From Tetrahymena elliotti 4EA (taxonomy: Eukaryota; Ciliophora; Oligohymenophorea; Hymenostomatida; Tetrahymenidae): a DNA stretch of 64,000 nt. The notes below the pieces were generated by a model. It saw only the letters and a list, made by a program, of their open reading frames with translations. It ran no database searches and was not told the origin of the DNA. The stretch spans positions 2,264,654 through 2,328,653 of the forward strand of contig JH720294.1 in assembly GCA_000231825.2 (NCBI GenBank), written 5' to 3'. This document shows positions 48,307 to 59,590 of this stretch, in pieces (the first letter of the stretch is position 1; the number at the start of each line of letters is the position of its first letter). The translations under genes and the position numbers were made by a program.

Positions 48307-51285
48307 TCAAAACAAATAGTGCTTAACTAATCTCTTTTATTTATATATTTCTCTCATGTATGTTTTGCTGGTTTGGAATTACAACTCATCCCTATTTTTT
48401 TTAATTATAAATTTTATATTAATGGTATTTATCTAACTAACAAAGTTATTGATAAGTTATCTAAATAGACCTTGTTTTGAATATGATAATTAAATAAATA
48501 AACTAAATTGTAATATTTACAAAATATGAAGTTTGAGAATATATATCTGAGAGCAATTATTTAATCCTTTCATCATGTTACGAAATCCAATCGTTTGCAT
48601 TTTATTTTTGCTATTAAGAGAATAAAAAATAAGACACATGATTTTAGAATTTCAAGTTACTAAAAATGCATTGTCAGCTCTTTGACTTTTGTTAAGCTAC
48701 CTAGCCAAAAGCCAACATTTTTTGCTCCCTCATTATTTATTTAGTTGTAACTTTTTAAATTATGAATTAATTAGTGATCATATCTTAAAAAAAATAAATA
48801 TTCAAACACCAATTGATTACCTAAAGTTGAGGGTTAAACTAATCAAACTATTACTTTTACTTAAGCCTTGTGTGAGACTTGTAGCTATTAAATTATCTAC
48901 ATTACTATAACTTTAAAATTGATATCAGTTAATTTAACTTATTTAAATAAACCCACAAAAGAAATTTAGATTTGAATGTAAATAAAGAGATTTCTATTCA
49001 ATTAAATTTCATACTTCATATCAAGATTTAAGCTCTTCAAGCTATTCGAATTAGCAATACCAGTTCCCAGATTAAAAACTTCTTCTGATGACATACAATT
49101 TTCTCTATTTGAATATTATTTTATTTTAATTGATCTACAAGCATAGTTAGATATAAAAATACTAAAATTGTAACTTCAAATGTGCTAAGACCTCACATTT
49201 TGCTAAATCTTCACCTAACTTACATCCAAGTTAATTACCAAACTAACATTTTCTGTTCAAAATAAATAATATTTTATTTTTATCAAACTTATTATTGTTG
49301 TATTAATAATATTAAGAATACTATTATTAATTTTTAATTTGTAAGGAGAGATTACGAAAAATTAAGATCAAGAGTTGTTAAGCTAGTTAAGCAATTAAAA
49401 TTTAATTCAACAATATGAGCGGGATACAAAAGCATATCATTTTTGCTGTTTTTAGAAATAATAGAATGTATTAATTTTTTATTTAATAGAAGGGTTAAAT
49501 AAAATTATTTTAAAAACTAATTGTAATTTAAATTCCATCATATCAAGTATCAAGTGATTCTCACTCACTCTTTCGATTTATTAAAATTGAATAAAATATT
49601 TTTTTTTAATTAAAATAGAAGAAGGATATTTGTAATGTAAAAATTACCTCAAATCCAAGGTGAAGTTGGTTAGATTTTTACAATTTTTTAAGTTTTTACT
49701 TAAATTTTAAAGTCCAATTCTACTAATTTTGTTGTGACTGTTTTGAATAAAAGAAGAAGCAAAACTTTATTTTTGAAAAGCATTTTAATTGAAACTGTAC
49801 TTTAGTTTTAAATACAGATTAACGAGGTTCTCGCACTTTCCAATTCCTCTACTTAAGCCAGAAATACCATCATCTTCAATTAAATTTTCCCTTTTTCATA
49901 AAAAAAGGATGAATGAAATTAGAAAAATCAAGAGGAATAAATATTTTTTATACATGAGATAAACTGATAAATTATTCAGATTTCCACAATTTTCTATCCA
50001 ATCACCTAATTCGTTAGCAATTTGATCATTAATTTGATTAGAACTATTAATAAATTAAAAATATTAGCCTTTATATCTTGAAACTTGTATAAAATAATTA
50101 ATTTACTTTAAGCAAATAATAAAATCTTTTAGATTAGTTAATACTTTGAACTTTTAAACCAAAATCAACGCAGCATTATTTTTTAGCTTACAGTTACTTT
50201 TTATTTAAAAGACATCTTTTTATGAGCGGAACAATAATAGATTATTTAATTTAATAAAAATTTTCTGAATAAAAAATTATTGTATGATTTAAATTATCAT
50301 TTTTTACATCTATAAATAAAAGAGCTGATTTTAATAATAATAGGTTGTTGTTAAAGATACAGTTTCAAAATTACATGATTTTAAATTTAACCAAGCTATT
50401 CAAACAAATTAGATATTTTTTATTAATTTAACTTGTCTCAAATTTATTCGATAGTAATTTTTTTTATTTAGAATAAATAGGTAAAAAAATCAAAAATCAA
50501 ATAAAAGAGTTGGTTATTGTTAAATATTTACTTCATTTTGAATTCAACAAAACTAATATAAGGTTCATTATTTACTAATTGAACTTTTCATAAATTTATT
50601 GAATTAAACTTGATCCTTTTATTTAAATTTTTAAATCCAAAATTTGTGTTGTTTTGCATAAGATTATCAATCACATGATATAAATTAATAAAAACTTACT
50701 TAAATTATAGATTTAAGGATTCTATTTATTTGCATTAGGCTATTTTCTGTGTTAAATCACGAACATTAATATCAGAAACCTGTATATAACTTTATTTAGC
50801 AAATTAAATTATAGAATTAAATAATATTAAAGATAAACTTTAAATTAAACAATTAATAATAGATATTAATTTATAGCTGAATAACATTGCGAAACAAACA
50901 TAATTTACGATAGATTCAAAGTTAATGAAATCAAATTTTTGCACTTTCCTAATCCTTTTGCTAAATCTAAAAATTGATCTTTAATGCAACTCTATTGTTC
51001 TTATCTTCTGTAGATAATTAAAATTTGATAGTAAATTATTTTTATATTATCATTAAAAATCAATCAAAATAGAGGATTGTTTAAATAATCAAATACGATT
51101 TTGTATTTACGCTAAATCTAGAAATAAGGTGGTCATATTATCTAAATCTTAAGATAGAAACTATTTTATTTAAAAATATTTATTTTATGGAATAGATAAG
51201 CTTATATTTTTTATACTTCTGAAATTTCATTAAATACATTAAATTTTTTGTCAATTTTGTTTTCTTATGTTACGCTATTTCCCAT
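48307..51285 (-). CDS. LRR protein, right copy of a tandem pair (many small exons)
   Basis: Minus strand. Start at 51285 (MGNSVTQENKIDKKFNVFNE), donor GTATAA, then exon FLSQDLDNMTTLFLDLA, then exon RQEQQSCIKDQFLDLAKGLG KCKNLISLTLNLS. Phases of these first junctions agree. Further LRR-like exons are VSDINVRDLTQKIAQCKQIE, NDQIANELGDWIENCGNLNN, and RNMMKGLNNCSQIYILKLHI. The final exon reads DELQFQTSKTYMREIYKQKR then LVKHYLF and TGA at 48309-48307. Each matches an exon of the copy at 43.3-46.1 kb in the same order. The repeats follow the ciliate pattern 'L...I..C..L..L.L.L', about 28-30 residues. Later exon limits are approximate. No kinase or other extra domain was seen. Confidence 0.6.
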
Positions 51286-51693
51286 TTTCGCTATTAAAAT
51301 TAAACGAATATTGCAAATAATTAATTTATTATCACACAAAATTAGAATTCAATTGTAAAATAAATAAATAGATTATACTACATAAAATAAGCAATAAAGC
51401 AATAGGAAAAGAAATAGAAAATAATTAAATTTATTATTTTGTAATTTATGGTCAATTAACAAAATTAAATTTTTAATTAAAATATTTCTTTTTTAAATTA
51501 AAAAATTACTAAATACACTCATATATCAATTTTAAGATTAGGAGTAATTGAATAATTTATAAAATTTTAAATTATCTTTTGCCTGAAATTAATTACAAAA
51601 TACAAAATTTTAAATACAGTGTTAAAGACATAGCTTTTCTGTATGTGTTATCCTTTATTAAAAATAATTTAAATCAAAAGATTTATTTATGAT

Positions 51694-51786
51694 AAAAAGG
51701 ATGGATATTTCCAAAAACTTTACATGGATGGATATTTCCAAAAACTTTACATGGATGGATATTTCCAAAAACTTTACATGGATGGA
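51694..51786. repeat. Minisatellite, three copies of a 27-base unit
   Basis: The unit atggatatttccaaaaactt plus tacatgg occurs at 51701, 51728 and 51755, essentially perfect, with a partial fourth end. Being a multiple of three, it makes an apparent 9-residue protein repeat on the minus strand, which I regard as an artefact. Confidence 0.92.
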
Positions 51787-52448
51787 TAAAATAACAATTT
51801 CTATGAAACCAAGATAAATGTTAATAAGATTTTGGATATAATTTGAAACCTTACTCACCTTTCTATTAATCTCTGGTAAAAATGTTTAAATTTACAAAAT
51901 CGATTTAGATATTAAAATTTTCAAAGGTTTCTGTCTGTTAGTTACCCTTTATTGAAAATAAATTAAATAAAAGAAATATAATAAAAAGGGATAATTATTT
52001 CCAAAAACTTTACATAGATAGAGTAAGAGTTTCTATGAAATCAAGATAAACTTTAATAAAAGACTTTTGGCTATAATTTGAAAACCTATACTCACACTTT
52101 TTATTAATCTCTGGTAAAAATAGAAAATTGATTTAGATATTAAATATTTCAAAGATTTCCTTCTTAAAAACAAAACCAAAAATAGAATTTGAAATAATTA
52201 TTTTTTTAATTGAACAAAATCACCATAAATATGATTGTAACTTCAAAGTTCAACTATTTTATGATAGAATTCATTTATTTTATCAGAAAGAAAGCAAATA
52301 AATTAAAAAAAGTAACAAAAAATTTCATTCTTCAAAACTATTTTCATTTTAGTAAATTTTAACTTTTTAATTGAAATGAGTAACATTATAAGCATGAATG
52401 AAGACAAAAATAACTATGATTTGCCAATTAAATATAATAAAAGAGAAA

Positions 52449-52860
52449 AGTTGATTCTATATTATCATAAGAAAATACAATTTTTTAGAATAAGTTTGTA
52501 AATCAATAATTATCAACCAAAAACACTAACTTATCAAAAATATGACTCAATAATTTTTAAAGTAACTAGCTATCTTAGAAAAAAGACATATCCAAAAGAC
52601 AAAAGTTGATTCTAGTATTTAGAAAAGAAAAATAGAATTTAATAACACGTTTGTAAATTAATAATTTACCAACTATAAACATTAATTTATCAAGTAACAC
52701 TCAAAAGTAACTAGCTGTCTTAGAGAAAATATATAATCCAATCACTGCTCTCATATTTTATTTACTTTTAAGATTCGGAAATTAAAAAACTAGCTATTGT
52801 TGAGAAAATTTATAATCCAATCGTTTTATTGACTTTTAAGATTAGGAAATTAAAAACAAA
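52449..52860. repeat. Degenerate tandem repeats upstream of the paraoxonase-like gene
   Basis: Two units of ~150 bases start at about 52449 and 52602. They share aaaagttgattct, gtttgtaaat.aataattta.caac, aaacattaa/cacta, tatcaa and agtaactagct.tcttag. After them a ~95-base motif repeats twice (agct-gtcttagagaaaat-tataatccaatc, cttttaagattcggaaatta). Confidence 0.65.
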
Positions 52861-52927
52861 AGTCATATCAAAATTTAGAACTATTAATAATAAATAAATA
52901 AAAAAAGTTTATTGAGATCAAATAGAA

Positions 52928-54160
52928 ATGATAAATAAACTAGTAATTATCGGCTTGCTAGCGACAGCTCTAGTTTTATACAATTAATCATAACTTTAGA
53001 GTTCATCTAAAGTACATAACCAATACAATAATTGCTAGTATATAAAAATTGGTAATTCAGAGAAAGCTTTAGGACCTGAAGACTCTGCTTTTTATGATGA
53101 TGACACATTGATTAGCAGCTATGGAAATATCTATGAAATATTCTTTGAAAAAAGGGATTTAGATAAAGCTTCAAAAGGCGGATTTGTCTTAATTTAAGGA
53201 ATAAAGAGTGGTAACTTAAAGGCTTAGATATTGGAGATAAGAAATTACCCTTAAAATATTTTCCTCATCCCTATAGGAGTATACATTCGTGGTGATATTT
53301 TATATGCTATTAATCATTCTTTCTACACTGGAGGTGGTGATAGAGTTGAACTATTCAAAATAATAAAAATTGCTAATAATAAGCAAGATAATCAGAATAA
53401 AGAAAATAATGAACCATAATAAGAATATACTTTTGTTCTTGAATTTGTTTCCTATACTCTACTTCCTAAGAAATTTAATGGAATAAGTAATGACTTAGTT
53501 GCAGTAGGAGACACTAGAGTCTTTGTAACTATGTCTTTTCCACATAGTTTACCTATGAAAGGACCTGGTTAAGAATCAGTCTTAAAAACTGCTATTACTT
53601 ATTTTTACTATATATTTAGAATAAATAATAATCATGTTTGGGATTGCTAAATTATTCAAGAAGGTGAAGCTTAATGTACTCCATTGGAAGCTTCACTTAG
53701 TGTATACAATAATGGTATATCCACAGATCAGAATGGTGTATTCTTAGTAGCTGATACTATGCTTAAAACTGTAAGAGTTTTCTAATTTGATGAATCAGAA
53801 TAGACAATACTACTGAAATAGACAATAGACTTAGGTATGCTTGTAGATAATGTAAACTACATTCAAAGCACAAATTCATTTTTAGTTGCAGGCACTACAA
53901 AACCTTTAGACACTCTATTTCTCCCATTAAGCTACAAAAAAGTTGAAAACAATAAAAATTCCACACCTGCTGTTAAGTTTGGAGGCGAAGTTTTTGAAAT
54001 TAAAATAAATCCTTTAACAAATCTATACGAGGCCAAGTCAATAATGAATTCAGATGAAATAAATGTAGGTGCATCAGGTGCACACATTAGCAGCAATCGC
54101 GAATTCTTATTAGTGAATTCTTTTGCTGATAAATCACTAAGTATTTGCAAGAAAGTTTGA
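52928..54160 (+). CDS. Secreted paraoxonase/arylesterase-like beta-propeller protein
   Basis: Single exon, 410 residues, beginning with a signal peptide or signal anchor (MINKLVIIGLLATALVLYNQ). It follows the PON family from end to end: NCQYIKIGNSEKALGPEDSA (calcium ligands E51/D52, PON1 E53/D54), ILYAINHSFYTGGGDRVELF (H130, PON1 H134), NDLVAVG (N188/D189, PON1 N168/D169), YNNGISTDQNGVFLVADTML (N262, PON1 N224), LVDNV (D307/N308, PON1 D269/N270). PON enzymes are calcium-dependent lactonases/arylesterases. Here the PHG(I/L)S motif holding catalytic H115 reads PIGVY (I116), and the H285 position reads Thr in VAGTTKP. The calcium scaffold is kept but two catalytic histidines are gone, so classical lactonase activity is doubtful. 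An Asn/Gln/Glu insert at ~150-165 is ciliate-like. Confidence 0.82.
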
Positions 54161-54642
54161 AGAAACAAATATTTCTCATCCTCAAAAGAAATAAACATAA
54201 AAATATATAAAAATAATATATTTAAAAAAACATCTTTTCAATATGTTTTGAATAAGAGCTTTACATGATATATAATCTATAAAAATTAATTTGTGAAAAA
54301 AGATTTATACATTCCAAAATTTTATTTTAGCTTTTCACATTTTAATCTGAAAAATTTATAAAATAAATGTGATGAAACGTTATTAGATTTATTAAATAAA
54401 AATTAATTTTTTGAATTTATTTTAATCATGCATATTTCATAAATTCAATAAAGATTGTATTTTTGGATACTTTGATGAAACTTTTACTTTAAAAAATGAT
54501 TAAGTAAAATAAAAAAATAACAGAATAGGACAAAGTAAAAGTCAATAAGTTTATTTAGTTAGATATAAATTTGTTAACTTATGTATTAATTTTTATAAGA
54601 TTTGTCATATCCTACTTAGGTTTCTGACAAGACAGCAGTTTA
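54161..54642. other. Intergenic, no gene seen
   Basis: AT-rich 3' flank of the paraoxonase-like gene, reaching to the possible start of the next gene. Nothing recognisable. Confidence 0.5.
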
Positions 54643-55959
54643 ATGCAGAAAAGACAGACTTTCATATATCGAGGATAAAGGACTCATGCACAAAATAATA
54701 GAATCCTTTAAATATGTAAATTAAAACTGCTAGTTGAGATTTTGGCTAGGTAGTTGTCTAGAAATTTTCCTAAGGAAGAAAGAAGGCTATTATTAGAAGT
54801 CAATATTAGTTTAAAACGTTTGCTCTAGCTAATTAATATCTATTTCTTTAAATAAATTTGTATTTCAAAGGTTTTATTTACATATAGTTTTATGTTCTCT
54901 TTTTCTATTTACAATATTCTAACTTCTAGAAATATTCTAAATTAAATATTTTATGCTTATTTCATAAGAATAATAATAACCTCATTTGTTACTCATAGAA
55001 TTTTATTGAGAATTTTAATTTTTTATAGAGCTCTTAAAGAAAAGAAACATGTTAATGCTAAATGCGAATATCATTTCAAATCAGTGATTTATCAAGAAGG
55101 TTTCATTTAAAAATCTGATAGAACAATTGTATGGGAATTTAATTTATTTTTAATTAGTTTTAAACTAGTGTTTTGATTTTAAAAATAAATAAATAATTTA
55201 CTTTAAATAATCGATAAATAAAATTCAAAAATTAACAATTGATTGATTACTTTTATTATTAGCTAATATAAGAATAATTAAACTAGATAAATTTATTAGA
55301 AATTTTATTTTTGTTGTGTTTCCTTATGTTTTTTAAAGATTTATAGAGAGAAGCCATAACTAGAAGTCAAATTTAGCTCTGAAATATGTATGTTGTAACC
55401 ATTTAGTCTATTTCTTTTTTTCTTTTGGGTTTTAGATTTATATTTAGGTTTTTTATGTAAACTTATCAGCTATCATTCTAGATTGTCCTTTTATTCTTAA
55501 CGCCATATTTAACTTCAACAACAATTCTTCTGATATTTAAAGGAAGTGCTGAAGTAAATATTTAGATTATTAAATTAGGTATAAGATGTTTATAAGCTTT
55601 AATATAAAATAAGAGTATAAGCTTCAATCAATTGATAAATAATAGATATTGTTATTTCAGTAAGATTCTTTTGTGTTGAGGTATTAGGAAGACTCAAGTG
55701 GTAAAAATTAAGTCTATTTGTTAGAATAATTGATAAATTGAATATAAGAAATGAATTTGATATGTATTGATTACTTACTTAAAAGGAGTAGAGTCGAAAA
55801 AGAAGTTTGTTAGATAGAAGAAGAGAATATTTCGAAGAATATAATAAAATATACATAGAATTTTTCTAATTAATGAATTCAAATGACTATTTTGATTATT
55901 AGAAGAGACATCAATAATTTTCTATGAGAAAACAAAGAGTTTTCTTTGAAAAAATATGA
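54643..55959 (+). CDS. Probable multi-exon membrane protein, unidentified
   Basis: Start ATG 54643 (MQKRQTFIYRGQRTHAQNNR). Exon 54643-54715 joins 55031-55128 (LKEKKHVNAKCEYHFKSVIY) in phase, then 55339 onward (IYREKPQLEVKFSSEI). Next comes an exon ending near 55555 with a long hydrophobic run (FQIVLLFLTPYLTSTTILLI, then FKGSAE), taken as one or two membrane spans. Then a short exon from about 55662 (QDSFVLRYQEDSSGKNQ), and a last exon from about 55787 (EQSRKRSLLDRRREYFEEYN... RKQRVFFEKI) ending TGA 55957-55959. The first three junctions agree in phase; the later ones have alternatives. The C-terminal tail is basic and helical, likely cytosolic. No family recognised. Confidence 0.45.
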
Positions 55960-56122
55960 TTCTTTTTTTACATTCTGATAAATTATCATTCATTATAAAT
56001 ATACTCTCTATCAATATATATAAATCTTAGCAACGAAAAAAAATTTATAATTAATAAAAAAAAAAATTTGGTAAACACTTTAGAATTAAAATTGTTTTAA
56101 AAGTAAAAGCAAACCATAGAAA

Positions 56123-57302
56123 ATGAGCTAAAAACAAAAATCATCTCAATAAAAATCTTAAACCAAGGAAGATTATTATGTTACTCTTGGTGTTTCTAAA
56201 ACTGCTACTGATGATGAAATCAAGAAAGCATATAGAAAGTTAGCACTCAAGTGGCATCCTGATAAAAATCAAAACAATAAAGATGAAGCCACCGAAAAGT
56301 TCAAAATAATTACTGAGGCTTATGAAGTCCTCTCTGATAAAGTAATTTATTACTTAAATTCTATCTATATATATTAATTTATTCAATATGAGCTTCTATC
56401 TATTTATTTCATTTTTCAAAGATTTGCTATTAATCAATACATATTCTAAATTAAAAACATATATTAATATTCTTTTGAAATTATTAGGATAAGAGAGCTC
56501 ACTATGATAGATTCGGCTTTGATGCTCCTCAAATGGGTTATAGTAATAATAGTAATGGTGGAGCTGATTTCGGAAACTTTGGAGGATTTGGTGGTGGGTT
56601 CACTTTTGAACATGCAAATGATGTATTCAAACACTTCTTCGAAGATTTCGGTTTTGGAGATGATGACGATCCTTTCCTCAACAACTTCTTTGGAAGAAGA
56701 GGCAATAAGAAATCCTCTAATGGAAGTTCATCTAACTCTGGAAGCAACAGAAGTAATGGTGGAGGCTTCGGTGGATTTGGAGGCTTTGGCGGTTTTGGTG
56801 GCTTTGGAGGTTTTGGTAATGATGATTTCTTCAGCCAAGGATTTGGCGGTGGATTTGGAGGCAGCAACGTTCAAATGTCCTCCTTTAGCAGCTCCTCTGG
56901 TGGTATGGGTGGTGGTGTTGGCAAATCTGTAACCCAATAAACTATTATTCAGTAATTATTTATTTTTTTATTTTATTTTGGAAAGAAACTAAAAGGTTAT
57001 TAGAAATTTTAGCAAACAAGCTAAAGCAATTTAAATATTTCAAATTAAAGAATTTAAAATTCTAAATTAAATTTGTAAAATAAATAGAAATGGTGTAAGA
57101 AAATCTGTTAAAAAGACCACTATCACTAAACCTGATGGAACAAAAGAAGTTACAGAAGAAACTTAAGATCAAAATGGAAATACCTCCACTAATAAATATA
57201 TGATCGGCAACGACAGTAATTTATTTTATTTATTTATTATAAAATAAGTTCTAATATACATTTAATATTAAAATAGATAAAATGTACCAACTTAAGAACT
57301 GA
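56123..57302 (+). CDS. DNAJB6/DNAJB2-type Hsp40 co-chaperone, 4 exons
   Basis: J-domain co-chaperone that stimulates Hsp70 ATPase and holds unfolded clients. Exons 56123-56341, 56488-56951, 57088-57215 and 57277-57302 join in phase: 278 residues ending GNDNKMYQLKN. J domain at ~16-80 ([20 protein letters not shown], then HPD at 45-47, then [20 protein letters not shown]). A long Gly/Phe-rich region follows (~90-210) with GFGGFGG repeats, an acidic [19 protein letters not shown] block and a Ser-rich stretch (SSFSSSSGG). The C-terminus [20 protein letters not shown] matches the DNAJB6/B2 beta-type end. There is no zinc finger and no DnaJ C-terminal substrate domain. The Ser/GF-rich middle is the region that suppresses amyloid growth in animal DNAJB6. 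The gene is convergent with SKP1. Confidence 0.88.
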
Positions 57303-58718
57303 GAAAATAATATAAAAACAAAAATACATCAAGCATAGCGTACATTGCAAACATTTAAAACAAAATAAATTTATAATGAGAGTCACTAATAAATAAATCA
57401 TAATACTTGTCATAAATCTATATAATCGATTACTTCATAGTTAAATTATTAATTTGTCTCAAATTGACTTTTTTACGAATGCCATGTATCTATGAATTGT
57501 GCTTGCTTGCTTGCTTGATAGCTCGCTTGGTAGTTAAATAATAAACCAACTTCTCAACAAATTAGCAACTTAAAATGAATTATTAATTTTTCTTTAAAAA
57601 AAAATTTATAAACTTAATTTTATTAAATATTTCAGTAATTACCTGAACATACATACTTTTACAATCATATTTATTTGCATTCTAAATACTCTAGATAATT
57701 AAGTAAATTATTATTTATCTTTCTTTCTATCATCTATTTCACTTTGTTACTGAAAATTTTCAATTAATTAGTAAAAGCTTTAATTAAATTTCAAAAAAAT
57801 ATTAAGCTCATCTAAATATCTTAAAATTATTATTTTCTCTTATTTATTATTAATTTTCCATGCTTAAAATGAGTTGATCAAAAGCTAAAAATTTATTTCT
57901 CTTATTCCTACTCTAATTGAAAATACAAGATTAACATTTTTTCTTTATTTCTAAAAATTAATGATTTCTAATATTTGTATTCTCTTATAATATTAAAATA
58001 GATTTCATAACGAAAAACAAATATTAAAAGAAATAGAAAGTAAAATACTAATCTTTATTTATAATAATTAACATTTTTCGAGTTTATTTAAGATTAAAAA
58101 AATAAAGGTAATTATCACCCCACCCCATTAAAAATTATATTTGTGATTAATATGAAAATTTAAACATCAACAAGGGGATAAAAATTGTTTTTATTTTTTA
58201 TGAATAGAAAAATATTTCTTTTGATACTTTGAAAATTGAAATATGAATAAGCACATTATCCATATGATTAAATATTTTTCAAACAGATTTCTTGAAAATT
58301 CTTGAATTAATTTGATAGACAAGTGAACAATTAATTATTTTTTTTGTGATTAATTTCCTTTGTTCGATATGTCTGTCTTGTAGGTTATATTTTTTGATGG
58401 GCTCGCAAATTAACTTTCTATAAATCAAAATTAAAATTTTCAATGTAACTTTTTTAATAAATTTTTATATTAAATAAATGTCTTTTTATATAAATTCATC
58501 ATTGCGAAAGTTATTTAAAAAGTTTTTAGAAATTTCTTGAGCTTTATTTTGTATTTAAAGCTGACCATTTATTATTATGAATTTATGCAGATAGAAATGG
58601 ATTTGAAGAAGTTTTTTTTTCCAAAGTTAGAATGTTAAAAACAGATAAACAAAACAAACATATTTTTAAGTATATTACAGATAAAAAATATTTATTCAAG
58701 CTAATTAATTGAATCAAA
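57303..58718. other. Convergent intergenic region between DNAJ and SKP1
   Basis: AT-rich, no supported gene. A run of gctt repeats (gcttgcttgcttgcttg) lies at about 57505. The string taaaccaacttctca at about 57544 is a three-mismatch look-alike of the Tetrahymena chromosome breakage sequence; I do not regard it as functional. Confidence 0.5.
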
Positions 58719-59590
58719 TCAAGAAGTGGCTTCTTCAGCCCATTTATTTTCTTCTCTAATTTGAGCTTCTTCTTCAGCAGTAAAATCGTTAGGAATATTG
58801 AAAGTTTTTCTAATCTCATCAGGAGTTTTATCTATTAGTAATAAAAATGAATAATTTAAGTTAAATATTTATAAAATGCAATTGTAAATATGCAATTTAT
58901 ATTTCTTTTCTTCATATATATTTATAATTTTTAAAGCTTTTGTTGAATTTGGAGTTGCCATGATAATTTATAGAATAAAGGCATAAAAAGAAAGCTATTT
59001 AATTTTCTGATCTTACTCTTGATAAGAGTGGCAACTTTAGCACATGCCAAGTCAAGAAGAGATTTTATATCAAGATAGTTAGCAGCTAAGATGATTTCAA
59101 AGAGTTATTCAAGATTTTCAATATCAATAAATTTAGCATCATATGGATCAACTAACTCACTTAAATTGCTGGTGGTTAAGGGCTTTTCGATTTCAGGAGG
59201 ATTATCGTTTTTGTGCTTTTCGCAGTATTCTAAAATTTTTAAAAGAATTTCCTTCTTAACATTTGGAATTGGAATATCATCTTCAGTTCCAGTATCTATA
59301 CATCATAAAAATAGTTTGTTTTAACTCTATTCAAATTAATCATTGCTATATAATTTACCTTCAATCATATTTTTAATTAACTATGACTTCTTAGCAACTT
59401 CTTCGTCTACCTATTATTATAAATAATGAATTAATGATCTATTAATCAATCAATCGTTGATCAGAAATTTAAAAGCAATAATGTCTAAGTCTATGCTAAT
59501 TAATGAGCAAAGTATAAAAAGTCAAATAATTACTTCGATAATCTCATTTTCAAGAGACATCAATCTGACCTTTGTTTAACCTTTATCCAT
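58719..59590 (-). CDS. SKP1: SKP1, SCF ubiquitin-ligase adaptor, 4 exons
   Basis: Links F-box proteins to cullin 1 in SCF E3 ubiquitin ligases. Minus-strand exons 59590-59534, 59410-59359, 59295-59017 and 58831-58719 join in phase to give 166 residues, the normal SKP1 size. The N-terminal BTB/POZ part reads [12 protein letters not shown], then [18 protein letters not shown] and [20 protein letters not shown], with a charged loop ([12 protein letters not shown]). The F-box-binding C-terminus reads [53 protein letters not shown] and [11 protein letters not shown]. The conserved final NxWCEE appears as NKWAEE. A possible hydroxylated-Pro site (DIPIPNV region) differs from the animal one. All four introns are short and AT-rich. 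Confidence 0.95.

Larger units (their letters stand above)
51286..52927. other. Intergenic with repeats, upstream of the paraoxonase-like gene
   Basis: Holds the 27-base minisatellite and the degenerate ~0.15 kb repeats listed separately. Outside these it is AT-rich with no supported gene. A single further copy of the minisatellite core (ttccaaaaactttacat) lies at about 52000. Confidence 0.5.

Noticed and set aside
51658..51858. 66-residue minus-strand frame with three 9-residue repeats (EISIHVKFL)
   Set aside because: The repeat is simply the 27-base minisatellite read in frame; flanking residues are AT-driven.
56538..56867. Pro/Leu-rich minus-strand frame and other frames over the Gly/Phe tract of the DNAJ gene
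   Set aside because: Created by the repetitive GGN-TTN codons of the J-protein; no independent start context or homology.
57540..57560. Chromosome breakage sequence (Cbs) look-alike taaaccaacttctca
   Set aside because: Three mismatches to the 15-base Cbs consensus; functional Cbs tolerate little change, and a look-alike is expected by chance in AT-rich DNA.
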